From positions 20,049,501 to 20,113,500 of the forward strand of contig NC_135359.1 of the NCBI RefSeq assembly GCF_051622035.1: a stretch of DNA of 64,000 nt. Reading direction: 5' to 3'. The notes under the pieces were generated by a model that ran no database searches, was not told the DNA's origin, and saw nothing but the letters and a program-made list of their open reading frames with translations. The first letter of the stretch is position 1; the number at the start of each line of letters is the position of its first letter. A program made the translations under genes and the position numbers. This document shows positions 37,907 to 50,800 of the stretch, one piece after another. The DNA is from Arctopsyche grandis (lineage: Eukaryota; Arthropoda; Insecta; Trichoptera; Hydropsychidae).

Positions 37907-40207
37907 TTGCAGTCCAAATGAACAACGCAGTTATTAGATAAAACAATATTGCCAGTGAAGTGTAAATAGTGAGAAAAATATACAGTTACATTAATCCATT
38001 TTGATTTAGACGGTCATAGTAACGGTTTTCAAAAATGTGCATTATCAATTTAAACAATAATAAACCACCAACCAGTCAACGTGAGGCAACGTGAACTTAA
38101 TCATTAAGACTTCAATTAAAATTAATACAAAAAAATATTTAAAACTATTGCAAAAATTAAATCTTTGAAAGCGCTACAGCATACGGAAACAAATTCGATA
38201 TAAAACATAAAAAGATTTTACATCTAAAAAAACACACTCGATATCTCAACCGGTCATTTATCACACACTGCGTATTGGAAATATCATCGTTCAAAAAACT
38301 TGTCACATTCAAAGCGTATCCAATTCTTCAAGTTTCTTTGTGCGTGTCTCAAGGGATGTCTTTTGACTACGAACAACATAAGGGCTATTCAAATAACATG
38401 TAACTATCTGCTACTACGAGAGCAAATATCCCTTCCTATATCGAAATACTCCCACGTCCTATTTTTCTTGAATTGGGATTTAAATAAATAATGAACAAAA
38501 TATAAAACGAAATCCATCCAATCGAATCAAATCATATGCGTACAAATTTGGTTGCTTTTATTAGAGCTGCCGCGTCGCGTCCGTCCTAAAAAAGGGCACC
38601 TGGTAAGAGGGAATTTTCGCGCAAATTTATAAAAAGGCAAGGGAATACCGGCGTCCAAGCCTACAAATTGTAAGTCATTAAAACGATACAGTTCCTTTGA
38701 AGAAGCGAACTCAAAGGGAATGAACGAAAAATAAGGAAATTGCAGAGGAGGTGCGGTTTGCCAACGATGTAAAAACATTGAAAAGAAAAAGCTAGCTCTT
38801 CCCCCCCCCCCACCCTCCCTCTATCTTTCGTTGTTCATCATTCCTCGAATCGATAATAAAACGCAGTGTTCCAGTAAAATTACAAAAAGAAGAGTTCCAC
38901 TTAAATATTCGAAACTACCCATCATACTACATACATATGTATATATATGAGGTGCAAGCGAAGTTGTTTCAACATCATATACCAAAATTACGCTCCCGAG
39001 TTTATTCAAATTGGTGTCACGTACGCTCGAGCAATACACCAGATAAAATCTAAAGTCCCCGCAGACCTTTTACCATCAAATATGGACAAATACACGTAAC
39101 AGAAACGACGTTATAAGGTGTGCTTGTAATAAACCTATGTACAACGCAAACAAACACTAGGGCGATTATTGCCAAACGACACCATTAAACGAAACCGACG
39201 CAATTAACAACCAGATAATGCGGACCCTGATATTGTTCAATTATCTAATTCTATTTTAATAACTCACACAAACGACACGGGCGATGGCGAAACGTGAAAG
39301 AACCGCATAGCACCGAAAATCCCCCGAAAAACACTTGCAAAAAGTAAGAATCAGGAAAAACTTCATTCATGAACCTTGATGAAAATATTTAAAAAATTAA
39401 ATATTAAGAAAACACATTTAATCGCTCCCTTGTGAATGGATTTAACCACATGATAAACTTTACTATGATTACTGTGACTCACAACTACAGTACGAAGTCG
39501 TAAAAGTGTTGTAAAATATGATGATAGGTATGTATGTATATGTATGTACTTTCAATTTTATTGCCCAACAAGCTTCGACTGCTCAGCATAATCACCTTCA
39601 AATACAATACGATCAAAACACTACGTAAACTAGCTTCAACCTTCTTCACACTAAAAGAAGCACGATTGCATTTAATTAATCACAGAAACTATGCAAAAAG
39701 ACATTGCATTGCGGCCAAATAAACGGGTCCGCTAAGAAAACGATCCAATAATTTGAAGACATAAGTTGAAGTGGCGAAAACTTACAGAATTACATGATAA
39801 GATAAGACTTGCCTGTGACGATCGTGCTGGTGACAATTCATCGCCAATTACAAGAAAAACCCAATGCTAATAGTACGTAGTGAAACGAACTCTAGATACC
39901 TACCTGCCCATTGATATACTGACATAATTGCATGTATACTAAGTAATCACTAAGTCATTCGTATGCTCATAACTTTCAGTATGGGTCATTAAACGTCCAG
40001 TGCTCGGCGAGCAGCCAAAGGGTTGAGTTTGCATGTGTTTTAAACTGACAGCTATAGGAACAAGGCAGCCTTATCGGTGTAACTATTGATCATTATGATT
40101 TGTTTCACTTGCCATTATTTCCGTGGAAATTTTAATACTTTTAATTATTTTTTTTTAATATTTTTTTCCACTTTCTGTTATTCTATGTGTAGAAAATAGC
40201 TCACTAC
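37907..40207. other. No gene recognised
   Basis: AT-rich DNA. An 11-C run is at 38801-38811. Short ORFs of 60-83 codons only, none recognised. TACATACATATGTATATATA is at about 38928. Confidence 0.5.
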
Positions 40208-41074
40208 TACGGATCCCAAATATTCGTCGATTTCAACTATTCGAATATCGAATAGTAAATCAACAGCTATTCGAATATATTCGTTAATTAAAAAAAAAGT
40301 AATTACATATGAACTAAACATAAATTACATTATATTTATATATGTAATATATTACAATTAATACATAATTTTAAAAAAATTAAAAAAACAACTATAATAC
40401 ACATAAAATATAAGATAAAAATGTAAAAACTCCTGCTGTTATTTAAGATGCACTGTTTTTTCTTAATTCTTTGATTGCGGTTTCAACGGGAGTATGAACA
40501 TTAATTAAAATTTTCAAAATATCATTTTCATTCTTAGAAACAGTATTGAAATTATATTCTTTTAGTGATATGTTTACATTTTCGTAAACTTGAATAAATC
40601 GTCTTATCATAGTTGCCATTGAATTCCACCTCGTTTTTACATTCAATAATAATTTAAATTTTTTATTTTATTTTCTCATTAAGATTTCTTCTAAAAATAT
40701 ATATTTTTCCGGTGACTTCTTAAATATTCGTATTATTTTTCTAATATTTTGTAAAATTTCGTAGGAATTATTATCGATCGAAAAGTGATTTTCTTCAAAC
40801 ATTTCTGTATTTAATAAATAAAAATCCGTTTTTTCACATGTAGACATTACATCTTTCTCATCATCTTCATTTCCATCACAATTATCCCCATTACATATTT
40901 AATTTTCTTCATAATCGTCAGATTCTCCTTCATCACTCTTTTCATATTGATTTTGTGTATTTATTTTATAAAAAAATATATACACGAATAATATTCGAAT
41001 GGTTGATGAAATATTCGAATAACGAATGGCTGAAAAATCAGACGAATAATTCGAATATTCGATTGGGATCCCTA
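40208..41074 (-). mobile_element. Internally deleted hAT transposon
   Basis: The ends are TACGGATCCCAA...ATTCG at 40208 and CGAATATTCGATTGGGATCC ending CTA at 41074, inverted with small differences. The flanking 8-mers CTCACTAC (40200-40207) and CTAACTAC (41075-41082) differ by one base, the 8-bp duplication typical of hAT. The 867-bp interior keeps part of a transposase on the minus strand and is much shorter than a full hAT element. Confidence 0.88.
40443..40935 (-). pseudogene. hAT transposase fragment
   Basis: Minus-strand reading gives an acidic stretch, then EILQNIRKIIRIFKKSPEKY, then after a stop codon the piece NVKTRWNSMATMIRRFIQ. The DVxTRWNSxxxMLxR-type motif preceded by IRxxVxxFxxSP is characteristic of the hAT transposase core, upstream of the dimerisation domain. 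Both ends of the protein are missing, and an in-frame stop separates the two parts. The open frame 40443-40646 is only its last part. Confidence 0.8.
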
Positions 41075-41204
41075 CTAACTACTGTAAACGAGCGTTTAGG
41101 CGCAAACACTCTGAATCGTACGCCATGCACGTGCTCGTGGCTTCCACAAAAGAAGGGTGTTTCCTCAGGTCATTGTTAATTCGTACGATTTAATTACTTC
41201 GACA

Positions 41205-41430
41205 AGCTTCGTACATTTCTTCAAATATGGGAATCACCGTTATCGATCACTGTCAAACATATGTATGTCAATTTAATGTTAAAATATCTCCGAAAAAACT
41301 TCAGGGGGTGATTTTTGGCCTGGATGCCATAACAAAGATCAGGCATACTAGCGGTTTTTACATGTGCAAAACTATCTAAAAAAAACTTCATATACGTAGA
41401 TAAAGTACAAAAATAGCACCTGCCGCGTAC
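41205..41430 (-). repeat. Dispersed repeat, copy 2 of 3 (see 25483)
   Basis: Contains TACATTTCTTCAAATATGGG and CCGTTATCGATCACTGTCAA, the reverse complement of blocks at about 25630-25700 and 50750-50800. Farther on are AAAACTATCTAAAAAAAAC and CCTGCCGCGTA, matching the left part of those copies less well. A CATATGTATGT block has been inserted or grown inside. Confidence 0.6.
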
Positions 41431-44400
41431 CTTCGTGTATGTATGACGCTCCTTAATTCTACGTAGTATATTGTAATCCAACGATTGACGAAATCCAATG
41501 AAAAATGAGTCGATTCAACCAAATTGATTAAAATATTTAATAATAGAGCAATATAGGGTAGTTGATCGTTTGTAAGACTTAAGGCTTAGTATAAGTATAG
41601 CTTTAATTACGCGATATTTAGGTGCTGAGCGAGAGTGAAAAGGTCGCCGCTTGATAAAGTAATAAGCACGGAAAGGTTAATGAAATGTTAAGCAAACAAA
41701 CAGAGGAGCGAATGTGCGTTATCTAAATTCATTAATATCCCCGTACAAACAACATCAAATTTCGCAAAATCGATTCGACGTAGCGAAAGCAAGCGAATAA
41801 ACAACATCCATCGTTGAATATATAAATAAATAATTAAAGCGGAATATGTGTATAGTACTCAGCAGGTATGAATGTAAATCAAAGGTAGCACATTTTTTTT
41901 AGATTGTTGCACCTATGTACATATAAATAAATATACGCTCTAATAAAACGACCGAGTTAAACAAAGCGTCCGTTGTGACGGTGTAGAATTTGACAGTGGA
42001 CACACGAGGCGAGTCATTAATAACGTGTCAATTGCAGTTCATCGGTCACGCTTGCCGAAATAAATGATTCATTATTATTTTATCGGTCGAATTTAGAGAC
42101 AGGAGTTAAATTTGTCGGGCTGGTCAATACGGTGATGATTATATGAACATTCGTGATGGAGCACCAATGTTTGACGAGAAACACACGCGTATTGAATTTC
42201 CGAAATACGTGCCAGCACTTCGGTAGACGTATCGGAAAACATGAGAAAATCTCGCGGTTCTAATGAGTAGCCTCGTTTCGGCTTCTCGGATGAACGCTCT
42301 TATCTACCTACATATATTATATATGTATGTATGTAAGTACATACATAATTTAGTTTTCGAATTATAATATAATAATAACCTAATTTCCTTTCGTATACTA
42401 AAGCTGCGAGAGCGATATGAAAATGTAACGACATATGTATGTACAGAATTTTTCAAAGATTATTTTTATAAGATTAAACGTTTTATATTTTCGTACACTC
42501 CCTATTATTCCAGAAGCAAATTGAACTGAGACGTTAATATCAATTAAAGAAATGTTGGAATAAATTTATGTGGTTTACAAAACAGCCTACCTGATAAATT
42601 TTACGACCTGTTGCTATCCAATATAGATATGTATGCGTATATATCGCACGATTGAATTACATTTCAACTCGTTCAGCTTAAATCAAGTTAAACTTTAGCA
42701 TACCCAATTAAACACTAAAATAAACAAGAAACTATAGTTTTCTAATAAAACTATTCCACACAGCGGTCTAGTACTATAAAAAAAGTAAGCAAAGGACGAA
42801 CAATGACCGGGAGGCCTTGAAAACAAGATTTCCAGCGTTGCAGTTGTGCAGTTTGCTCGGTTGCAGCGTGCCCTTTTACTAAACGATCGTTGCGACTACA
42901 TTATATTGTAAAACAGTTCTTCAACCCGATATAATATTATAAAATACACGTACAAAATTGATGAGTAGGGGGTATGGTTTGCATTATGATTTACAATTTG
43001 ACTCGCGATTAATAGTAACAATACTGACGGTTGAATAGTCTACACCCCTGACCCAGATAACAAATACGGGTGTATTATCTAGGTTGAACAAACTATGCGC
43101 CAAACGATCGATACCTGCATACATACTTGTACGACATCACAAAAGAATGAAAAACCTACGAAAGTGACGAAAAAATCTCTGGAGGACATTCTAGACGAAA
43201 CGCGATCTGCGATGCTGAAAGTGAATAAAAAACGCAATATTGAGTAAAAAGTCAATGTTGCGAGAGTTGTTGGACAGGTTCGGCCTTCGACATAATAACA
43301 CCGGATCAGAACCGAGGCGAACGCAAGTTTTGTATGCATCTCGGCGATGCACTATTTTGCCGAAGGATGTGCAACGATCGATCACCTATCAGTAACACGC
43401 ACACAAGAACAAATCGACGTATTTGAAACGTGATGGATATATAGCAGAAACAAGTGGCACTCCCTTTCAAATCATTATTGTCAATAATGCTGAATATTCT
43501 GATATCCAACCCTTTAATTCATTTTAATGTTTGGTGATTCTTATGCAAAATTCAGCTCCGAAGTTTCACATCCATTCGTCAGTACTGGCAAAATATTGAT
43601 CGACATTCACCTATAGTAATACGAGCACGACAGCAGAATTTTAAACTTGTATACTAGTATAAATCTAAATGATGTATAAATCGCTGCTTCTGCCGGTTTA
43701 TTTTCAACAGTAAAACAATCTAGCACGTAACAAGGTAATGCCGATCAAGAAAACCAGTGAACATACATACATATGTTAAACTTGTATTAAATTTTACTAA
43801 ACCACGATATGCCGCACACGCTCTGATGACAGTCCTTTTATTAATGTTCAATTATAAAAGTGATGTGAAACGTCGTTCTTACTATCAAATATATACATAC
43901 ATATATTTATGCACTTGTATCATTGCAACTTATCTACTTGCGCCAATGAAAACCTATCGATACTTTATAAATAAACGCTGAGGTTATCCTTCTTTATAAA
44001 ATTAAAGCATAAAAAAATTGTTCGAATCGCAATGAAATTCGTTTTTCATATCCAAAAGTCGGTCACGGCACATCGTAAAAGAAATGCTCAATACAAAACT
44101 GCCAGCAATAACCGTAGAACACGAACGATGCCAGTGATGAATATTTCAAAATCACGACATTCAACATCTTTCAGCGGGGAACGAGAACAGAAAAATAATA
44201 CATACATAAAAGGCGATCTTCAATTAAAACTTTTGAAGCTATGTATTATCAGCCCTCGGGAACACGGAGCAAACTTTTACAACAAAGGAGAACAACTGTA
44301 CGTATATAGTACGTCAACCCTAAATCAAACCGCAAACAACAAATGCCCGAATGAGTTGTTCTTATTAAACAAAAAAACCCTCTAAGCAAAAACTTGTTCA

Positions 44401-45984
44401 GAAATCCAACATAAGAATGACGGAAAATTTCAAAAATTGTTATCGAACTAACGATGACACTCTTTGCTTATTCGCAAGTGGCGTGCGGTGATGTCAACAT
44501 TTGCACAAGAATAATACGGACCGAATCAAAACAAATTGAACAGATAATGAAAAAAATACATCGCATTTAAAAATACCACATTCTCATAATCAAAAGAGAA
44601 TACGACATTATAAATACGCATTAAAACACAATACTCAGATATAAATATATCATATTAATACTTGGAATCGACTCAAAAATGCATATCCGGTCTTAGTGGC
44701 CATCAGATACCGAAATAAAAAAAGGTCGAAGAAAATCTAGACAATTTACTTAGGAGTGTTAGTTGGTCCAATATGTACACGGTATGCGAAGAAATTCGCA
44801 CGTAGGAGTATATTTAATCACAAAGTCAACGATTAGAAACGTGTAAAACGTTTAAAAACACCTAAGTGCGATCGATACACATATTTTTGAGCGCACAGCG
44901 AAAATTTAACATGGTGACGTTGTGTGCTGCGTGGCACGGAATGCATCTGCACAAACATAATGGCATTAGTGGGTGCAATTGCACTCTGGCACGCGTGAAA
45001 ATGCTAGACACGAATACGCGCTAACAGTCGCAGCAAGCACTCGATGATCGCATTGTGCAACAATATCTTAACTTGAAAACGGCAAATACGCGTGTACATA
45101 CGTATATGTGGGTGCATACACAAATGCGACAAAAAGGAATACAACAAGGAAGCGAGCAGGTCACCAGAGGGTACACCAAGGACGTTGCACATTTGCACAG
45201 GCGACGTACAACAGAGCGGTTGCCGACCTCAAAAGTTTACCTGTTCGATTCTATGTATGTATATTACTCAGGTATATTGGAGGTCATTATTATTATTTGC
45301 GATGCGTATTATGTAGGTCTCGTGTTGGTCGAGTGCACTTCTGAGAAGAGGCGGCCTTTTTCTACGAAAATACGGACACACAACTTTCACTGGACGCGCC
45401 TCGCTGCGAATACAAAATTGCACAATGTGTTTGCATTCGCAAGTTTCACTCGTTTGCATTCAAGCTAGGACTTTTCGTCTGCATCGGTGAAGAAAACGTA
45501 CAAGATTACATCTGGCTACATCGAAACCGTTTTGCTTTAAGACGAGTACAAAAGCGATGATAAGAAATGCAAACAAACCAATCCAAACAATATGTACTTA
45601 AACATCATACTAAACTGCTTGAGCTTGATATCCAAGACCTAAATCTCAATCAAGTGTAAAAAATAAATAACGACGGAACTATCGAGGTTGCTCTCAATGT
45701 AGACTCAAATGCATAATAATAAGATGAAATAATAATAATACTGCAACATTTTAATTTTTGTGGAGTTCATTTTAAGTTTAAGTTAATTGGGTATCATTAT
45801 GTACGACAAACGTGGTTAATGTAATGGTGAGAGTAAATAAATTTAAATGGCAATGGGCTGGTCAAGTAGCTAGAAGAACGGACGAAGGAAGTGCTCGAAT
45901 CGTACCCGGGAGAATGTTAAAGGAAGGCCATAAGGGAAATCGGTGGATGAAATCAGAAAAATGAGTGGGTTCCAGTTGCTCAAA
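41431..45984. other. No gene recognised
   Basis: 4.5 kb of AT-rich DNA. Open frames of up to 137 codons (45055-45468 plus) and 117 codons (44032-44385 plus) have no known domain. Palindromic ACATATGTATGTAC blocks lie at 42315-42345, 42432 and 43765. The stretch 44910-45460 is less AT-rich. Confidence 0.45.
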
Positions 45985-46200
45985 ACAATTCGGTGACAAT
46001 TTCGCACACGTCCAAAAAACAAAAATTCTACCCACCGAGAGTCACACATGTAAACTATCAGGCCAACGAGAATTCGAGTGCCAGATATTTCATATTCGCA
46101 ATTTTCACGGCAACGATTGTAGTGTGCGAGATCGCCATGTGCGATCTCGCACACCACAATCTTTGTTATATTCATACATTTTATATGTATGAATATAACA
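45985..46200 (+). repeat. Dispersed repeat with inverted GTGCGAGATCGCC motif, copy 1
   Basis: TTCGGTGACAATTTCGCACA, then CGAGAATTCGAGTGCCAGAT, then GTGTGCGAGATCGCCATG directly facing CATGTGCGATCTCGCACAC, which can form a short hairpin. Most of these blocks recur at 49998-50100 (TTCGGTGACTATTTCGCACA, GGCGATCTCGCACACCGAGA, ACGAGAATCCCTGTGCCAGA). The class is unknown. Confidence 0.6.
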
Positions 46201-46780
46201 ACTATTGACAGAAAATTGTCATTGGAAAACTAAAATACCCAGTCAAATACCAGGAAAAACTAAAATACCAGAACATTTTAAACACAACTAATTTGGGACT
46301 AAAACGCACATGGTTATATACTCAAGATGTTGGAGAGCATATTATTCTGGAGTAGTCAAATGAAGGAATCCGTTTAGAATAATAGATAGAAGAAATAAAG
46401 TATTTTTAATGCAGCCCAAGAAGTAAACATTTGGCGATCTAAAATATTATATATATATAACGACGGTAATCTGTGTGTGTGTCCTAACGCTAGCCGAAAA
46501 TAATGAATGTTCAGGTATATCTGAGTTCGGTGAGCTAACCGATTATGCCATCTTCCAATTTTGAAATTTTCCTTTTTTTACAAACCTCTTTTTTAAACAT
46601 GAATTGAAATATTTCGTTCTCGCCATATAAAAATACGTAATTATAATAATTTTATTTAGTGAGGTTTTGAACCATTTTTTGTTGTTTTCATATTAAACAA
46701 TTAAATATATATATTTAATTGAAATTGAAATGAATTTATATTTTAACGATATTTGAAAAATAAAATTAATTCCAGATTGC
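46201..46780. other. No gene recognised
   Basis: AT-rich DNA. At about 46443-46500, ATATATATATAACGACGGTA followed by CTGTGTGTGTGTCC looks like the 5' start of an insect Helitron, but no matching 3' end was found, so it is not called. Confidence 0.4.
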
Positions 46781-46855
46781 GGGATCGAACTTACCCCCCC
46801 CCCCCCCGCAACCAGAGCAGTATACCCAGACCATTGACTAAATTTCCGATCGAGA
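46781..46855 (-). repeat. tRNA-like SINE head interrupted by a G run
   Basis: On the minus strand, TTAGTCAATGGTCTGGGTAT (A-box-like), then 14 G (C run 46794-46807), then TAAGTTCGATCCCGC (B box). The spacing suits a tRNA-derived promoter with a grown G tract. The body of the other SINE family does not follow; an AT-rich stretch does. Confidence 0.45.
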
Positions 46856-49609
46856 AAATTCTTTAAATTACACAATTTAATTGCGATCTACATATGTATA
46901 TATATGTAATTTAAAATATTCAAGGATGCGAGGACAATGACTGGGGGTTTGTTTATACATAATTGTGGGTATTGGGTTTTGTAAATTAAACATACATTTT
47001 TGCTTACGTCACGCGATGTAAAAATACATACTTTTTCATATTATCCGATTTCGACTTCGAGTTTTATAATTTTATTATTATTTTTTATTGCATAATTTAA
47101 TTGGCATAACCGATTCCCGTTTCAGTTCCGATTCCGATTAATTATTACTATTCACATTGTAACTTTATTTTAAATCATGTATCAATCCGAAAGCACCCGT
47201 TGAAACTACAACGGGCATTAAACTAGTTATAATAAAGAATCATATTCTTATTTGAGGTACATTTACATTACATGACAGATTATTTCTCAATTTGAATCAA
47301 AATTTTGCCATCTTCGAACAAAAAAACGACCACTACAGACGTTTGGGGAGAAAACTTATTTTATCTCATGTTGCCCATATAGTTATTTGCAAAATCAACA
47401 ATATGCGAAGTGTTGTTACGATAAATTCATTTTCGGGGAAAGCAGTCGCATACAGCAAATCGATTTGGCTACTGACCAACCAAATTACCTATAAAAAAAC
47501 TTAAAAATATAATAATGATAAAAATATTCCGAGTACACAATACCGAAAAACACAATCGAGCGCTGATTCCCGTTAATTGTATTCTGATAACGAGTTAGCA
47601 CCACAGATAATTCAACGAGAAAAACAACATTTGAAATAAAAAAAAATATATATGTACATATGTACACTCTTCGCACGACAACAGCGGCGTCGTCCATCTG
47701 AAATATTTTCATTCGACACATCCATCCACACACGTTCAATTAAGGTGAATGCATTTTAGATGGAGCACACATTCGAGGCGCGTGATTCATTCCATCCACT
47801 TATCTACGACACACAGCGACGGTAGATTCAATTTGAATCCGACGATAAGGAAAGTGCGAACATTTTAGCACGAGGCAAGGTCGACAGAGGTAAAGCTGTG
47901 CGAATATTACGAGTGTACCTATACCGAATTGTGCAACGTTATCGAGAAGCCTAATAATAAACGCGCATAACACGACTTGCGTCACGTAACGCGCTCTCCG
48001 CGTGGTGCAACGCACCAAAACGTCCGATCGATCTATCCGACGAGGATTTGGAAAAAATTCGATGCAGAATCAAGTTTGGTCGACCTCTCTAGAATGCGTC
48101 TCCTTCCCAACAGCTGACTTGCAGGTGTGCCAGTTACGCTACGTGCTCACCGTAGTATGAAGGAAAAAAAAGCATTTACAAAAACAAAACCAAATTACCC
48201 TTTAAAAATTTCAAAAAATTAAATCCAACTTCAATTCGACGAGAATGCGGGAGCAAATCTTCGAGGGACTCGGCGAGCTCGAGAGCAAATTCGAGCAATA
48301 TAGTAGTACATATACGATTCGGTAACGTTAAGTTAGCGTAGGTGAGGTCAAAGCTTGGCTAAATCTCTCTAGAAACAGTAAATGACCAATTTTCAACCTC
48401 ACATACAAGGTATTTATTATACATATTTATTTATAAGAACTTGGATGCATGCACGATTGCGGATATTAGCGATATTCTGGTGTTAAAAAGGAAATGTCTT
48501 CGTAGTGTATAATTTATTGCCGGGTCGATGATACGCATAATTCACATTGTTTTTAAATTTCGTGAAGAAACGTTTTGATTGGTGTATTTAGCGTTTAATG
48601 TCTTGTGGATATTGAACGCCACGATCTTGAATGTTGCGTATAAAAACACAACGTAGGTATGCAAAAGTGCAGAATACATAATGTACATATATATGTAAGT
48701 TGAAAAAAAAAGATCAAGATTGCAGTTAATAAGCGAACGCACGGACAAAGGAATTGCTCGATCGGTAGTCAATATGAATTGAAGAGATATCGAGTTAAAT
48801 GACCCAAAAAAATAAGTCGATGATTCACTTTCTCACAGTATGATTCAATAATATGATTTTTCCACCATAACAACGATCACAACTATTTAAAATGTGTACA
48901 AATAAATCAACAGCTGATCAAAACAGATCCGTCTTCAAGGACAATTATCTTTTTCTTATAAGAATCCGTCGATAATACGATATGTATGACTACAGCCCAG
49001 AAGACTACATTGATAATATGCATAGGACATACGCGAAAGTTGGAAAAGAATTGAACGAATTATTCACCGAAATCAATTAATTATAATAAATAGATTCTTC
49101 CAAGAAAGCCTTTTATAAATCTATATTTCCGGTATGCAATAATGCAAGCATGTGGAAATTGTGCATTAAATTCAATGCACACAAAAGTATGACTGTGATA
49201 TCGGTATAAGGAAGAGATGTTAGGAATTAGTGAGATTGAAATGGAAGTGCTCAAGTGGCAGAGGAAGTGCTCAAATAGTACCCAAAAGAAAGGGTAAAAG
49301 TATGAAGGCTACAAGGAGCGTATTCAAGCAAGGCAGTGCCTAAGCTGGCAAAACGAAGAAGGATTAATATCAAAATAATCGTAATTGTAAAAATTATAAA
49401 TATTTCGATTTAATTTTATTATAAAAATTTGTCATTCTAAAATGGACTTTGCGATATTCGATTGACCAAATTGACAAAGAACTTGATTTTGAGAGTCGGG
49501 TACATAGCCGCAGTCTTTTGCATCGATTCGACAAATGATTGTGTATCCATCTGTATATTTGATTAAGACTAGTATTATTAAGCCTGCTTTAAAGGTCAAG
49601 TCGACGGAT
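46856..49609. other. No gene recognised
   Basis: AT-rich DNA, short ORFs only. ATATATATGTACATATGTAC lies at about 47647 and TGTACATATATATGTAAG at 48681. The stretch 47750-48330 is less AT-rich, with no exon seen. Confidence 0.45.
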
Positions 49610-49860
49610 AAAGCCCTCAACATAAGGCCACCACCCCAACGCTGAAGTTCCTGGGTTTGTACGGCTGGGGACGTTAATATAAGAAAATTTCGACGTTTCT
49701 TTAATGTAAGTATGTATGTCATGGTTGGCGAACATACAAGCTGGTTACTAAGCCCTCAACGTGAGGCCACTCCCCCCGCAAACGAATACAATCTGAGGGA
49801 CCCTTTCGTCGGAGAACGAGACGGTTGTCCAGCAATATTGCACCAGAACAACCGCAGCAT
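49610..49860 (+). repeat. Dispersed repeat, copies 2 and 3 (see 36138)
   Basis: AGCCCTCAACATAAGGCCAC at about 49612 and AGCCCTCAACGTGAGGCCAC at about 49751 are two tandemly placed copies of the same start. The second continues into the block shared with 36138-36235. Confidence 0.55.
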
Positions 49861-49997
49861 CACTACTCTATGTACAAGAACAGGTATGTGTTTTATTTGA
49901 CGAAGTCTCATCGTGTAAAAATACTCTGTTACCAATCCGTACGTAAGTATTGCTAACAGAGCGATTGTGAATACCGGCGGAATCAAAAGTTTTAAAT

Positions 49998-50110
49998 GGT
50001 TCGGTGACTATTTCGCACATGGCGATCTCGCACACCGAGACGAAACACCGACGCGTACTATCACACTTACGAGAATCCCTGTGCCAGATATACAATTTAC
50101 GTGCATTTGT
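49998..50110 (+). repeat. Dispersed repeat, copy 2 (see 45985)
   Basis: Begins GTTCGGTGACTATTTCGCAC and ends near GTGCCAGATATACAATTTAC. The middle is rearranged relative to the 45985 copy: the GCGATCTCGCACAC motif comes early instead of at the end. Confidence 0.55.
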
Positions 50111-50144
50111 ACATACAGTTCTTACAGATAAGACTAGTGATTCT

Positions 50145-50450
50145 GCGACGAGACGTACCGGGACTTTTTTCCCGGGAATTCCTGACTTTTTGGCTGTATC
50201 GAGTCCCGGGACTTTTAACAAAAAAAATATGTTTAAAAGTGAATTTGGTATTGAACTTCATTAAAAAATAGTTGACTGACTTGAATATGAGCCATATTTA
50301 AAACGAATCGAATATTAGCGCATTAAAAACTATTTCTTAATAAGTACATACTCAAATGTATTGAAAAATACGCGTTTATAATTAAATTTTATTGATGAGC
50401 AAACAAGTCTCGAGACCCGGCAAGCCCCGGGACTCTGAAATTACCATTTA
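50145..50450. repeat. Possible foldback with CCCGGGACTT motifs
   Basis: TACCGGGACTTTTTTCCCGG and GTCCCGGGACTTTTAAC near the left, and CGAGACCCGGCAAGCCCCGG then GACTCTG near the right, enclose an AT-rich centre. It resembles a small DNA transposon with GGGAC-type ends, but I could not define exact ends or a target duplication. Confidence 0.35.
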
Positions 50451-50569
50451 TCGAGTAAAAGCCAATACTTCAGAATAACTAGATAAGACTTCATCAACTA
50501 ACAGATCTGTACATACGTACTAGTATAAAATAAACAACTAGGAACTTTATTAGTACATATAGGAAATAC

Positions 50570-50800
50570 ATACAGAGCGACAGTAAGGGCGAAAACAAAC
50601 AGCGATGAATGCGGCACATGGTTTTTTTTTAGATAGTTTTAAACATGCGAAAAAAATGTGGAATGCTTTGCACATATTCATGGATCGCCCGGCACACGCC
50701 GTCCCAAAATTACCCCCCCTGGCGTTTTTTCGGTAAAATTGTATCCCTCGCTTGACAGTGATCGATAACGGCGTATCCCATATTTGAAGAAATGTAGGAG
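50570..50800 (+). repeat. Dispersed repeat, copy 3 of 3 (see 25483)
   Basis: Shares ACAGCGATGAA, AGATAGTTTTAAA, TTGACAGTGATCGATAACG and CATATTTGAAGAAATGTAGG in order with 25490-25705. The inverted right end seen in the first copy is absent here. Confidence 0.65.

Noticed and set aside
46443-46500. Fourth Helitron-like 5' end
   Set aside because: Only a TATATATAACG...TGTGTGTGTC resemblance; no matching 3' CTAG end was found.
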